From Verrucomicrobiaceae bacterium (lineage in GTDB: Bacteria; Verrucomicrobiota; Verrucomicrobiia; Verrucomicrobiales; Akkermansiaceae), in assembly GCA_027485615.1 (NCBI GenBank), contig JAIXQS010000067.1:1-41836 (forward strand): a stretch of 41,836 nucleotides of DNA, given 5' to 3'. A program made the position numbers and the translations under genes. The first letter of the stretch is position 1. Each line of letters begins with the position of its first letter. The notes beneath the pieces were generated by a model. The model saw only the letters and a program-made list of their open reading frames with translations, was not told the origin of the DNA and ran no database searches. Shown piece after piece: positions 29,414-38,320 of this stretch.

Positions 29414-30892
29414 CTATTTCGCGCCGCTGATCTCCGGGATTCTGTCGTCGGGCTGGATCTCTTTCCCTTCCCAGAAAGGTTTGCCATCGCGGTATTCGAG
29501 GATGCGGTCACGGCTACCGGACACGTGCGGTTTTTGCTCGGTGGGGATCCATTTTTTAAGCCGCGCGATCTCCGCCGCGAAGGACGGATCGCCTGCGAGG
29601 TTTTTGAACTCGTTCGGGTCTTTCTCCATGTCGTAGAGCTCCTCGGCGCCGTCCATGTAGCGGATGTAGCGCCAACGGACGTCGCGCACGCTGTCGTTGC
29701 CGGGGTTGTGGTTGGAAATGGCCGGCCACTCCCGGACAGCCGAAGCGTCCTCCAACTGCGGGACGAGCGAGTGACCTTCAAGACCATCGGGTTTCGGCAG
29801 CCCCGCGAGGTCGCAGAGGGTGGGGAAAACATCGAGCAGCTCGACGGGTTCCGCACAGCTGGTTCCACGCAGTGAGCCGGGCCCCGCGAAGATGAGCGGC
29901 ACGCGGGTGGATCGCTCCCATAGGGTGTTTTTCCCGGTGATCTCCTTTTCGCCGAGGTGAAAGCCGTGATCCGACCAGAGCACGATCACCGTGTTCCCGG
30001 CATGGCCGGATTTCTCCAGCGCATCGAGCACGCGACCTAGCTGCGCATCCATGAAAGAAATCGAGGCGAGATAGGAGCGGACGAGGTTTTTCCACTGGTT
30101 CTCTTTCTTGAGAAATTCCAACCGCGGTTCCGGCAGTTTCCAATGCAGCCACCATGAAGAGCGGGGAGTATCGGCGCGGTCGTTCTCGATGACCTCGGGC
30201 AGCTTCAGGGTTTCCTCGGGATAGAGATCCATCCATTTCTGCGTCGCGAAACACGGCACATGCGGTAGAAAAAATCCGGTCGCGAGGAAGAAGGGCTTGT
30301 CATCCGGCATGTCAGCAAGCCGCTCCGCCGACCAACTCGCGATCTTGTAATCGTCCTTGTCCTCGTCCTTGTGCGGGAAGGTTCCCCAATCCATCAGCGG
30401 GGTCTTTCCCGGGGTGTCCACGAGTTTCTTCTTCGGGAAAGGCGCCCCGTTCGCCGGCGGGCCGACCTCGTCCCATTCCAGCCCGTCCGCCTTGAAGCCA
30501 TAGTTTCCGTGGAACACTTTCCCAGCGACGTAAGTGCGGTATCCGTTGTCGCGGAAATGCTGCGGCAGCGTGGTGAGATCCTTGAGTTTCGGCACATCAC
30601 GGAACCATGGCGACAAGCCGTAAACCCCGGTCGTGGTCGGGCGCAGTCCGGTGAGGAGGCTCGTCCTCGAGGGATTGCACAACACGCTCTGGCAATGCGC
30701 GTTGGTGAATGTCGTCCCCATCGACGCGAGGCGGTCGAAATTCGGCGTCTTCACCTGCGGATGCCCGCCCAGCGGCCGGATCCAGTCGTTCAGGTCATCG
30801 ACGGCGATGAACAGGATGTTCGGCTTTTTCCCCGATGGCTCGGCGGCATTGAGTGCGAGCGGGAGAAACAGGCAGGCGAGGAAAACACGCAT
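29414..30892 (-). CDS. Sulfatase, iduronate-2-sulfatase-like, exported
   Basis: This 492-aa protein has a signal peptide [17 protein letters not shown], then a sulfatase domain. [14 protein letters not shown] carries the metal aspartates (Asp32, Asp33), and [11 protein letters not shown] at residues 72-82 is the C-x-P-S-R motif whose Cys72 is converted to formylglycine. Later motifs are GKVFHG and [11 protein letters not shown]. The N-terminal half resembles iduronate-2-sulfatase-type enzymes common in Verrucomicrobia and Planctomycetes that strip sulfate from algal or host polysaccharides. The ATG at 30892 is fixed by the signal peptide and the adjacent promoter. An anaerobic or FGE-type maturase must be encoded elsewhere. 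Confidence 0.93.
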   Translation of the reverse strand: MRVFLACLFLPLALNAAEPSGKKPNILFIAVDDLNDWIRPLGGHPQVKTPNFDRLASMGTTFTNAHCQSVLCNPSRTSLLTGLRPTTTGVYGLSPWFRDVPKLKDLTTLPQHFRDNGYRTYVAGKVFHGNYGFKADGLEWDEVGPPANGAPFPKKKLVDTPGKTPLMDWGTFPHKDEDKDDYKIASWSAERLADMPDDKPFFLATGFFLPHVPCFATQKWMDLYPEETLKLPEVIENDRADTPRSSWWLHWKLPEPRLEFLKKENQWKNLVRSYLASISFMDAQLGRVLDALEKSGHAGNTVIVLWSDHGFHLGEKEITGKNTLWERSTRVPLIFAGPGSLRGTSCAEPVELLDVFPTLCDLAGLPKPDGLEGHSLVPQLEDASAVREWPAISNHNPGNDSVRDVRWRYIRYMDGAEELYDMEKDPNEFKNLAGDPSFAAEIARLKKWIPTEQKPHVSGSRDRILEYRDGKPFWEGKEIQPDDRIPEISGAK

Positions 30893-30897
30893 GCCAA

Positions 30898-30926
30898 ATG
30901 TTATCGGCGCGCGGACGTTGTGTCGA
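30898..30926 (-). promoter_or_regulatory. Candidate sulfatase promoter
   Basis: On the minus strand TCGACA (30926-30921), a 17-nt spacer and TAACAT (30903-30898), five nt before the sulfatase ATG. The hexamers score 5/6 and 4/6 against consensus with ideal spacing. It predicts a leaderless mRNA. Confidence 0.5.
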
Positions 30927-30938
30927 TGGGTAAAGCCC

Positions 30939-32501
30939 TCAGCCTTTCCGCTGAAGGAAGAGGTCGATGCCATCGACGAGTGCCAACCAGCTGGCCTCGA
31001 TGATGTTTTCCGAGACGCCGATGGTTCCCCATGTCTCGCCGCCGTGGGCGGAGACGATGAGAACGCGGGTTTTGGCGGCGGTGGCGTCGTGGCCGTCGAG
31101 GATGCGGACCTTGTAATCGACGAGAGAGACTTCCTCGATCTCCGGATAGAAAGGTAGCAGCGCTTTCCGCAGGGCGAGGTCGAGGGCGTTCACCACGCCA
31201 TGACCTTCCGCGACGGTGAGTTCGGTGGAGTCGTTCACGCTAACTTTGACGGTGGCCTCGCAGACGGGTTTGTGGCCGTCGCGGTATTGGCGGAAACTGG
31301 TGTGGTATTCGTTCGCCTCGAAGGGCTTGAAGTATTTCCCCAGCTCCCTGCGGATCAGCAACTCCAGCGAACCACCGGCCGCCTCGAAGGAATAGCCTTC
31401 GTGCTCAAGTTCCTTGATGCGGGCGAGGATTCGCGCGGCCTCGGGTGCGCCCTTTTCGATGGGCATGCCCATCTGCTCGGCCTTGAGGAGGATGTTCGAT
31501 TGGCCGCTGAGTTCGGAAACGAGGATGGTCTGCTCGTTGCCGACGCTCTCGGGCGTGATGTGCTCGTAGCTGCGGGCGAGCTTCTGGACGGCGTTGACAT
31601 GCATGCCGCCCTTGTGGGCGAAAGCGGTGCGCCCGATGAAGGCGGCGCGGGCGAAATGGGGGTTGTTGGAAACGTCGTCCACGAACCAGGAGAGGTCGCG
31701 CAGGCCTTCGAGGCGCGGCACCACCGCCAGCCCCATTTTCAACTGAAGGATGGGGATGACGGAGGTGAGATTGCAATTCCCCGTGCGCTCGCCGTAACCG
31801 TTGATCGTGCCCTGAACATGGATTGCGCCCGCGTTTACCGCAGCGATCGCGTTGGCGACAGCGAGTTCGCAGTCATTGTGGGTGTGGATGCCGATGGATG
31901 AGGTGGGAAGATGGGCATGCACCGCGGCGCAGATGGTCGCGATCTCGGAAGGCAGGGTGCCGCCGTTCGTATCGCAGAGGACGAGGCAGGCAGCCCCCCC
32001 GTCGGCGGCGGCTTTAAGAGTGGCCAGCGCGTGCTCCGGCGAGTCCTTGTAGCCGTCAAAAAAGTGCTCGGCATCGTAGATCACCTCGCGGCCGTGTTTC
32101 ACGAGGTGGGCGACGGTCTCACGGATCATCGACTGGTTCTCCTCCACGGTAGTGCGCAAAATTTCCGTGACATGCATCTCCCAGCTTTTCCCGAAAATCG
32201 TCACCACCGGGGTCTCCGCCTCCAGCAGGAGTTTCACCTGGGGATCCTCTTCCACCGGCGTGTTCGCACGACGCGTGGAGCCGAAGGCGGCGAGCTTGGC
32301 GTGCTTGAAACCGATGGATTTCGCCGCCTGGAAAAATTCCACGTCCTTGGGGTTCGATCCCGGCCAGCCGCCCTCGATGTAGTCCACGCCGAACTCGTCG
32401 AGGCGCTTCGCGATCCGCAGCTTGTCGAGGCCGGAGAGCTGGAAGCCCTCGCCCTGGGTGCCGTCGCGCAAGGTGGTGTCGTAGATGTGAACAGGTTTCA
32501 T
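30939..32501 (-). CDS. cimA: Citramalate synthase
   Basis: A 520-aa enzyme that condenses pyruvate and acetyl-CoA to (R)-citramalate, the first step of the threonine-independent isoleucine route. It has the HMGL-like barrel starting IYDTTLRDGTQGEGFQLSG, the metal motif GIHTHNDCELAVAN, GTINGYGERTGNCNL, and AFAHKGGMHVNAV. The C-terminal LeuA dimerisation/allosteric domain follows, including SLELLIRRELGKYF and VLIVSAHGGETWGTIGVSENIIEASW. The length and the YIEGGWPGSNPKD segment distinguish CimA from 2-isopropylmalate synthase. The ATG at 32501 is chosen by family start; an open extension to 32564 is unconserved. Confidence 0.94.
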   Translation of the reverse strand: MKPVHIYDTTLRDGTQGEGFQLSGLDKLRIAKRLDEFGVDYIEGGWPGSNPKDVEFFQAAKSIGFKHAKLAAFGSTRRANTPVEEDPQVKLLLEAETPVVTIFGKSWEMHVTEILRTTVEENQSMIRETVAHLVKHGREVIYDAEHFFDGYKDSPEHALATLKAAADGGAACLVLCDTNGGTLPSEIATICAAVHAHLPTSSIGIHTHNDCELAVANAIAAVNAGAIHVQGTINGYGERTGNCNLTSVIPILQLKMGLAVVPRLEGLRDLSWFVDDVSNNPHFARAAFIGRTAFAHKGGMHVNAVQKLARSYEHITPESVGNEQTILVSELSGQSNILLKAEQMGMPIEKGAPEAARILARIKELEHEGYSFEAAGGSLELLIRRELGKYFKPFEANEYHTSFRQYRDGHKPVCEATVKVSVNDSTELTVAEGHGVVNALDLALRKALLPFYPEIEEVSLVDYKVRILDGHDATAAKTRVLIVSAHGGETWGTIGVSENIIEASWLALVDGIDLFLQRKG

Positions 32502-32521
32502 AAGGCTGTCGCAGGGCGCGC

Positions 32522-32551
32522 AAGGTAGTGGTCCCCGAGGGCCGGTGCAAG
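32522..32551 (-). promoter_or_regulatory. Candidate cimA promoter
   Basis: On the minus strand CTTGCA (32551-32546), 18 nt, TACCTT (32527-32522), 20 nt before the ATG. It shares the CTTGC -35 form seen at the nuoG, phosphatase and topoisomerase genes. Confidence 0.4.
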
Positions 32552-32585
32552 GCAAGAAGCGCATTTCGCAACGGCCCTACGCGCA

Positions 32586-32614
32586 TTGACAGCTCTCTCG
32601 GAGACGCTTTAAAT
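32586..32614 (+). promoter_or_regulatory. Candidate mnmE promoter
   Basis: TTGACA (32586-32591, perfect), a 17-nt spacer and TTAAAT (32609-32614, 4/6). It lies 58 nt before the mnmE ATG in an AT-rich pocket, back-to-back with the cimA promoter. Unlike most starts here it leaves an untranslated leader of about 50 nt. Confidence 0.5.
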
Positions 32615-32672
32615 TGACTGCGTGGTGAGTTGATTTACCGCTGCTTTTAGTTTTCACCAACGCGTTACATAA

Positions 32673-34022
32673 ATGGCCTCGGCGCATAGCTCCACCATCG
32701 CCGCCATCGCCTCACCAACGGGCGTAGGTGCCATTTCGCTGATCCGTATTTCCGGGCTGCGCGCCATCGAGATCGCGGATCTCGCCTGCGGCGGGATCGC
32801 CTCCTCAACCATGCCGCGCGTGGCAAGGCGCTGCAAGATCCGCGACGCCGCAGGCTCGGTGATCGATGACGGCCTGCTCACCGTTTTCCTTTGCCCGAAT
32901 TCCTTCACCGGCGAGGATACAGTGGAGTTCGCGGGGCACGGCGGCATCCTCGTAACGCGGGAAACGCTGGCCCGTTTCCTAGAGTGCGGGGCCGTCCACG
33001 CCGCTCCCGGCGAGTTCTCGCAGCGAGCCTTTCTCAACGGCAAACTCGACCTCACCCAGGCGGAGGGCATCATGGATCTCATCTCCGCGCAGACCCGGCT
33101 CGCCATCCGCGCCGCGCACTCGCAGCTTGAGGGCACTCTCGGGAAACGCACCACCGCCGCCCGAGACGAACTCTTGGACATCCTCGCCCATCTGGAGGCA
33201 TGGATCGACTTCCCCGACGAGGACATTGATCCCCAGACCACCGCCCAGCTCCGCGTCCGCATCGGCGGGATCCTCGAAACCATCGATTCCCTGCTCGCCA
33301 CCGCGGACCAAGGCCGCGTCCTCCGCGAGGGCGTGCGAACGGTCATTTTCGGCGAGCCGAACGTCGGGAAATCCTCCCTGCTCAACCGCCTGCTCGGCTT
33401 CGACCGCGCCATCGTTTCCGACATCCCCGGCACCACCCGCGACACGATCGAAGAGGTAATCAATCTCGCCGGCATCCCGCTGCGACTTGTCGATACGGCC
33501 GGCGTGCGGGAATCCGATGACATCATCGAGGCGCAGGGCATCCAGCGCACCGTCCGTCAGATCGAGGATGCGGATCTGCTTTTGGAAATCGCCGATGCCT
33601 CGCAGCCCCGCCCGGAGCGCGCCGTCTATCCCTCGAACCACGCCACCCATCTGCTCGTCCTCAACAAATCCGATCTCGGTGAGCATTCCTCATGGAACGG
33701 AGTCGAGGCCACACGGATCTCCTGCGCCAGCGGCGAGGGCTTCGATACGCTTTCGGAAAAAATCTGCACCGCCCTCCATTTCACCGAAGCGGATTTCGGC
33801 GAGCACGCCATCGCCATCAACGCCCGCCACCAGGCATCGCTCGCCCTCGCCCGCACCAACCTCACCGCCGCCCTCGACCTCCTCACGGAGGAAAACTCCG
33901 ACCCCGAACTCGCCGCCATCGACCTACGCGAAGCCCTCGACGCCCTCGGCGAAATCCCGGGCAAGGTCGATACCGAGGATCTGCTGGGCGTGATCTTTTC
34001 GAGTTTCTGCATCGGGAAGTGA
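32673..34022 (+). CDS. mnmE: tRNA modification GTPase MnmE
   Basis: This 449-aa protein has the MnmE N-terminal tetrahydrofolate-binding domain (TIAAIASPTGVGAISLIRISG, FTGEDTVEFAGHGG, PGEFSQRAFLNGKLDLTQAEGIMDLI). An inserted G domain follows with GEPNVGKSSLLN, DIPGTTRDTIEE, VDTAG and NKSD. It ends in the FCIGK motif whose Cys is typical of the family. With MnmG it modifies the wobble uridine of certain tRNAs. MnmG is not in this window. The start at 32673 gives the conserved N terminus. Confidence 0.97.
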   Translation: MASAHSSTIAAIASPTGVGAISLIRISGLRAIEIADLACGGIASSTMPRVARRCKIRDAAGSVIDDGLLTVFLCPNSFTGEDTVEFAGHGGILVTRETLARFLECGAVHAAPGEFSQRAFLNGKLDLTQAEGIMDLISAQTRLAIRAAHSQLEGTLGKRTTAARDELLDILAHLEAWIDFPDEDIDPQTTAQLRVRIGGILETIDSLLATADQGRVLREGVRTVIFGEPNVGKSSLLNRLLGFDRAIVSDIPGTTRDTIEEVINLAGIPLRLVDTAGVRESDDIIEAQGIQRTVRQIEDADLLLEIADASQPRPERAVYPSNHATHLLVLNKSDLGEHSSWNGVEATRISCASGEGFDTLSEKICTALHFTEADFGEHAIAINARHQASLALARTNLTAALDLLTEENSDPELAAIDLREALDALGEIPGKVDTEDLLGVIFSSFCIGK

Positions 34023-34038
34023 CCGTCTTTTTCCTAGT

Positions 34039-34067
34039 TGAAGCCTCTTCGATTCTCAAATAACCTC
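34039..34067 (+). promoter_or_regulatory. Candidate promoter of the DUF433/DUF5615 pair
   Basis: TTGAAG (34039-34044), a 17-nt spacer and TAACCT (34062-34067), four nt before ATG 34072. A leaderless start is predicted. The same transcript could continue into pyc, 37 nt after the pair. Confidence 0.4.
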
Positions 34068-34071
34068 CGGA

Positions 34072-34302
34072 ATGCAACTGATTCACTCCGATCCGAAAAT
34101 CATGATGGGAAAGGCGGTGGTCGCCGGAACAAGGATCACTGTCGAACACATCCTTGAAACCCTTGGGGCGGGCGAAACGATCGAACAGATCATATCCGAA
34201 TACCCCTCGCTAACCCGCGAAGCAGTGCTCGCTGCCATCAATTTCGGAGCCGAGGCTCTCAAAGCCGATGTCATCTACCCGATGCCAGAGAACGCCGCAT
34301 GA
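34072..34302 (+). CDS. DUF433-domain protein, likely antitoxin
   Basis: A 76-aa protein: HSDPKIMMGKAVVAGTRITVEHILETL, then a helix-turn-helix-like QIISEYPSLTREAVLAAINFGAEAL. This matches the DUF433 family, often the antitoxin partner of DUF5615 PIN-like proteins (VapB45-like). It overlaps the next gene by four nt (ATGA), which supports a toxin-antitoxin module. It probably binds its own promoter, which here sits only a few nt upstream. Confidence 0.85.
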   Translation: MQLIHSDPKIMMGKAVVAGTRITVEHILETLGAGETIEQIISEYPSLTREAVLAAINFGAEALKADVIYPMPENAA

Positions 34303-34652
34303 AACTTCTCGCGGATGAGAATATAAGCCGGAGTATGGTCGTCGGTCGAAGAGACACGGGGAATAGCGTAATTTCCGTCGCTGAGGATTCCCCGGGGATA
34401 CCCGACAATATAATTCTCGAACTTGCCAATCAGAATGGCGCTATCCTTGTCACCGAAGACAAGGATTCCGGCGAACTCGCCTACCGGCAGAAACTTGTGC
34501 ATTTCGGCATAATCCTGATCAGATTGCCCCGGCTGTCCCCCGCCGAGAAGTGCCGGATGCTAGAGATTGTTCTGGATCGTCACGAACGGGATTTGAAGAA
34601 TTCCTTCACCGTCATCACGCCGACCCAGATTCGTATCAGAAAAGCCGATTAA
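34299..34652 (+). CDS. DUF5615 PIN-like protein, likely toxin nuclease
   Basis: This 117-aa protein begins MKLLADENISR, the metal-binding start of the DUF5615 PIN-like family. ISVAEDSPGIPDN and AILVTEDKDSGELAY follow, carrying the conserved acidic residues of the PIN-like active site. It is predicted to be an RNase toxin neutralised by the overlapping DUF433 protein. All expected acidic positions appear intact, so it may be active. Codons use A/T at third positions more than the adjacent mnmE and pyc, consistent with acquisition, though this was judged by eye only. Confidence 0.82.
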   Translation: MKLLADENISRSMVVGRRDTGNSVISVAEDSPGIPDNIILELANQNGAILVTEDKDSGELAYRQKLVHFGIILIRLPRLSPAEKCRMLEIVLDRHERDLKNSFTVITPTQIRIRKAD

Positions 34653-34689
34653 GTTCCACTGATCCCCATCAACTTCCAATAAACTCATC

Positions 34690-37600
34690 ATGCCTACAAG
34701 CCCATCGAAACCCGGAAAAATCATGGCCGCCAACCGCGGCGAAATCGCGATTCGTATTTTCCGCGCCGCCACCGAGCTCGGTCTCCGCACCGTTTCCATC
34801 TTCGCGGAGGAAGACCGCTTTTCCATCCACCGCTTCAAGGCCGACGAAGCCTACCAGCTCGACCCGTCGAAAGGCCCGGTCGGCGCGTATCTCGATTACG
34901 AGGGCATCGTGAAACTCGCCAAGTCCAAGGGCGTGACGATGATCCACCCCGGCTACGGCTTCCTCTCGGAAAACCCGAATTTCGCCCGCGCCTGCGCACG
35001 TGAGGGCATCATCTTCATCGGCCCCTCGCCGGATCTTTTGGAAAACATGGGCGACAAGACCGCCGCCCGCGCGCTCGCCCACAAATTCAACGTCCCCACC
35101 CTGCCCGGCACCGAGGAGCCGATCACCGATCCCGACGTGGCGTTGACGGTCGCGCACGAGATCGGTTTCCCCCTCATCATCAAGGCGGCTTTCGGTGGCG
35201 GCGGGCGTGGCATGAGGGTGGTTGAAAAACCATCGCAGCTCCCCGGCCTGCTCGCGGAAGCCCGCGCCGAGGCGGAGAACGCCTTCGGCAACCCTGCCGT
35301 TTTCCTCGAACGCTACATCAAGCGCGCCAAGCACATCGAGGTGCAGATCCTCGGCGACCAGCACGGCAACGTCGTCCACCTCTACGAGCGCGATTGCTCC
35401 GTCCAGCGCCGCTACCAGAAAGTCGTCGAAGTCGCCCCCGCGATGCACCTCGATCCGGTCGTCCGGAAAGAGCTTTGCGACGCCGCCGTGAAACTCGCCG
35501 ACGGCATCGGCTACAACAACGCCGGCACCGTCGAGTTCCTCTACGACATGGATCAGAACGACTGGTTCTTCATCGAGATGAACCCGCGCATCCAGGTCGA
35601 GCACACGGTCACGGAATGCGTCACCGGCATCGACCTCGTCCGCTCCCAGATCCTCGTCGCGCAGGGTCATGCACTTTTCGACGAAGAGATCGCCCTTCCT
35701 TCGCAGGAAAACATCCCGTGCAACGGCTTCGCCATCCAATGCCGCATCACCACCGAGGATCCGGAGAAAAACTTCGCCCCGGACTACGGCCGCATCCTCA
35801 ACTACCGCTCCGCCGCCGGTTTCGGCGTGCGCCTCGACGCCGCCTCGGGCGATGCCGGTTCGGTCATCACGCCGTTCTATGATTCCATGCTCGTGAAGCT
35901 CACCACCATGGGCCGCGATTTCCCGATGGCCTGCCAGCGCATGGATCGCGCCCTCCGCGAGTTCCGCATCCGCGGCGTGAAAACGAACATCCCTTTCCTC
36001 GAAAACATCATCGCCGACGAAACCTTCCGTTCCGGCCAGGCGCACACCAAACTCATCGATACGAAGACGGAGCTTTTCAAATTCAGCAAGCGCCGCGACC
36101 GCGCCACCCGCACCCTCGCCTACCTCTCGGAAATCACGGTAAACGGCAACCCCCACGCCAAAGGCTACCGCCCCGCCACCATCCTTGAGCCCGCCCCCAC
36201 CCCTTCTTCCGCCCAACAATCCAAAATCAACAATCATCAATCAGCAATCCTGCTGAAAGAGCTCGGCCCCGAGAAATTCTCCCAGTGGATCCTCGACCAA
36301 AAGCGCCTCCTCATCACCGACACTACGATGCGCGACGCCCACCAGTCGCTCATCGCCACCCGGATGCGCACCTACGACATGCTCGCCGTGGCCGACGCCT
36401 ACGCGAACCGCACGCCGGAGATGTTCTCCCTGGAAATGTGGGGCGGCGCGACCTTCGACACCGCGATGCGTTTCCTCAACGAGTGCCCGTGGGAACGCCT
36501 CCGCCAGCTCCGCGAAAAGGTGCCGAACATCCTTTTCCAGATGCTCTTCCGCGGTTCCAACGCCGTCGGATACTCGAACTATCCCGACAACGTCGTCGCC
36601 GGTTTCATCAAGCACTCTGCGGACAGCGGGATGGACATCTTCCGCATCTTCGACTCGCTGAACTACCTGCCGAACATGCAGGTCGCGATGGAGGCTGTCA
36701 GGGAGCACGGGAAATCCATCTGCGAGGCCGCCATCTGCTACTCCGGCGACATCCTCGATCCCGCCCGCCCGAAATACGACCTCAACTACTACATCGCGAA
36801 GGCGAAGGAGCTTGAGAAAATGGGCGCGCACATCCTCTGCATCAAGGACATGGCCGGCCTCTGCAAACCGCAGGCCGCCTACAACCTCGTCCACGCCCTG
36901 AAACAGGAAATCGGCATCCCCATCCATTTCCACACCCACGACACCTCCGGCCTCAACGCCGCGTCGGTCATCGCCGCCTCGCGCGCCGGGGTCGATATCG
37001 CGGATCTCGCCATTGCCTCCATGTCCGGCTCCACCTCGCAGCCGAACCTCAACTCCGTCGTCGCCGCGCTCAAATCCTCCCCGCAGGACACCGGCCTCGA
37101 CCTCGACGCCCTCAACGACATCTCCGACTACTGGGAGCACGTCCTCGGTTTCTACAAACCCTTCGACTCCGCCCCCCGCGCCGGCACCGCCGAGGTTTAC
37201 GAGCACGAAATGCCCGGCGGCCAATACACCAACCTCCGCGAGCAGGCCAACTCCATGGGGCTCGGCCACCGCTGGCGCGAGATCGCCCGCACCTATGCCG
37301 AGGTCAACCAACTCTTCGGCGACATCATCAAGGTCACTCCTTCGTCGAAAGTCGTCGGCGACATGTGCATGTTCCTCGTCACCCGCGGCATCAAGGCGGC
37401 CGATGTCACCAAGATCAAACCCGGCTCCATCGACTTCCCGGAATCCGTCATCGACATGCTCTCCGGCGGCCTCGGCCAACCCGACGGCGGCTGGCCCGCA
37501 GATGTGCAAAAGGTCGTCCTCGGCCCGAACCACAAAATCACCACCAAACGCCCCGGAGAACTCGCGGAACCTGTGGATCTCGACGAAGTCGCCAAATCCC

Positions 37601-38166
37601 TCAATCTCCAATCCCCCATATCCAATCATCAATCCCAGGACGCCATCTACAGCCACCTGATGTATCCCGCGGTTTACAAGGACTTCCAAGCCTCCCGTGC
37701 AAAGTACGACGACCTCAGCAAGCTCCCCACCACCGCCTTCTTCTACGGCCTCCAGATCGGCGAGGAGATTGAGGTCGAGATCGACCCCGGGAAAATCCTC
37801 ATCATCAAGCTCATCTCCATCGGCGAGGCCGATTCGGACGGCCAGCGCACCCTGTTCTACGAGCTCAACGGCATGCCCCGCGAGTCCATCGTCACCGACA
37901 AAGCCCTGACCAGCACCGCCACCGCCACCCGCCGCAAAGGCGACCCCAACGACCCCTCCCAAGTCTGCGCCCCCCTCCCCGGCATGGTCACCGAAATCGC
38001 CATCTCCCCCGGCACCGAAGTCAAGGCCGGCGACAAGCTCGTCACCATCGAGGCCATGAAAATGCTCACCACCGTCTCCGCCCCCGTGGACGGAATCGTG
38101 AAGGAAATCCTCGTAAAAAAAGGTATCCAGATCGACTCCGATGATCTGCTCGTGATCCTGGAGTAG
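34690..38166 (+). CDS. pyc: Pyruvate carboxylase
   Basis: The 1158-aa biotin enzyme converts pyruvate + HCO3- + ATP to oxaloacetate. The N-terminal biotin carboxylase domain (about residues 8-470) has KAAFGGGGRGMRVVE and EMNPRIQVEHTVTE. The carboxyltransferase domain starts near DTTMRDAHQSLIATRMRT (about 545) with the metal motif FHTHDTSG. The C-terminal biotinyl domain has EAMKM with Lys1124. Two low-complexity, AATC-rich insertions at residues 509-521 and 972-983 each encode Asn-His-Gln-Ser and look like in-frame repeat insertions in linkers. The start at 34690 gives a short tail before the conserved MAANRGEIAIR. It follows the toxin-antitoxin pair by 37 nt. Confidence 0.97.
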   Translation: MPTSPSKPGKIMAANRGEIAIRIFRAATELGLRTVSIFAEEDRFSIHRFKADEAYQLDPSKGPVGAYLDYEGIVKLAKSKGVTMIHPGYGFLSENPNFARACAREGIIFIGPSPDLLENMGDKTAARALAHKFNVPTLPGTEEPITDPDVALTVAHEIGFPLIIKAAFGGGGRGMRVVEKPSQLPGLLAEARAEAENAFGNPAVFLERYIKRAKHIEVQILGDQHGNVVHLYERDCSVQRRYQKVVEVAPAMHLDPVVRKELCDAAVKLADGIGYNNAGTVEFLYDMDQNDWFFIEMNPRIQVEHTVTECVTGIDLVRSQILVAQGHALFDEEIALPSQENIPCNGFAIQCRITTEDPEKNFAPDYGRILNYRSAAGFGVRLDAASGDAGSVITPFYDSMLVKLTTMGRDFPMACQRMDRALREFRIRGVKTNIPFLENIIADETFRSGQAHTKLIDTKTELFKFSKRRDRATRTLAYLSEITVNGNPHAKGYRPATILEPAPTPSSAQQSKINNHQSAILLKELGPEKFSQWILDQKRLLITDTTMRDAHQSLIATRMRTYDMLAVADAYANRTPEMFSLEMWGGATFDTAMRFLNECPWERLRQLREKVPNILFQMLFRGSNAVGYSNYPDNVVAGFIKHSADSGMDIFRIFDSLNYLPNMQVAMEAVREHGKSICEAAICYSGDILDPARPKYDLNYYIAKAKELEKMGAHILCIKDMAGLCKPQAAYNLVHALKQEIGIPIHFHTHDTSGLNAASVIAASRAGVDIADLAIASMSGSTSQPNLNSVVAALKSSPQDTGLDLDALNDISDYWEHVLGFYKPFDSAPRAGTAEVYEHEMPGGQYTNLREQANSMGLGHRWREIARTYAEVNQLFGDIIKVTPSSKVVGDMCMFLVTRGIKAADVTKIKPGSIDFPESVIDMLSGGLGQPDGGWPADVQKVVLGPNHKITTKRPGELAEPVDLDEVAKSLNLQSPISNHQSQDAIYSHLMYPAVYKDFQASRAKYDDLSKLPTTAFFYGLQIGEEIEVEIDPGKILIIKLISIGEADSDGQRTLFYELNGMPRESIVTDKALTSTATATRRKGDPNDPSQVCAPLPGMVTEIAISPGTEVKAGDKLVTIEAMKMLTTVSAPVDGIVKEILVKKGIQIDSDDLLVILE
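36214..36250 (+). repeat. AATC-rich in-frame insertion 1 in pyc
   Basis: A run of CAAC/AATC/ATCA words, strikingly AT-rich for this gene, encodes QQSKINNHQSAI between the biotin carboxylase and carboxyltransferase domains. It contains CAATCATCAATC at 36231-36242, shared with the second insertion. Confidence 0.7.
37600..37637 (+). repeat. AATC-rich in-frame insertion 2 in pyc
   Basis: An AATC-rich segment encodes LNLQSPISNHQSQ ahead of the linker to the C-terminal domains. It shares CAATCATCAATC (37623-37634) with the first insertion and is read in the same frame, again giving NHQS. Confidence 0.7.
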
Positions 38167-38203
38167 GCGCGTCGCCGCGCCTTGAGTTCGACCGGGCGTC
38201 TCC
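38160..38203. repeat. Dispersed intergenic repeat, copy B, overlapping pyc stop
   Basis: GGAGTAGGCGCGTCGCC...CGTCTCC, 44 nt, is the same family as copies A and C. The pyc stop TAG (38164-38166) lies inside its first ten bases, so the insertion or its border may have defined the end of the gene. Confidence 0.7.
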
Positions 38204-38284
38204 GTGTTCATGTCTGGACTAGCTAATCTCCTTGCGGCGAAGCGTGCAGTTTCTAATCCTCCTCCAGAACAGCATATCCAGATC

Positions 38285-38314
38285 TTGACATCCAGAATAA
38301 AAAGTGTTCATAGG
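38285..38314 (+). promoter_or_regulatory. Candidate promoter of the restriction-modification pair
   Basis: A perfect TTGACA (38285-38290), an 18-nt spacer and a weak CATAGG (38309-38314), six nt before ATG 38321. An AGGA just upstream of the ATG could instead serve as ribosome-binding site if transcription starts further up. Confidence 0.3.
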
Positions 38315-38320
38315 AACGCA

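Noticed and set aside
34669..36240. 523-codon open frame on the minus strand opposite the start of pyc
   Set aside because: Antisense shadow of the biotin carboxylase domain; no motif and no start context.
36241..38211. 656-codon open frame on the minus strand opposite pyc
   Set aside because: Covers the carboxyltransferase and biotinyl domains of pyc in antisense; sequence is Gly/Asp/Val/Glu shadow composition with no family resemblance.
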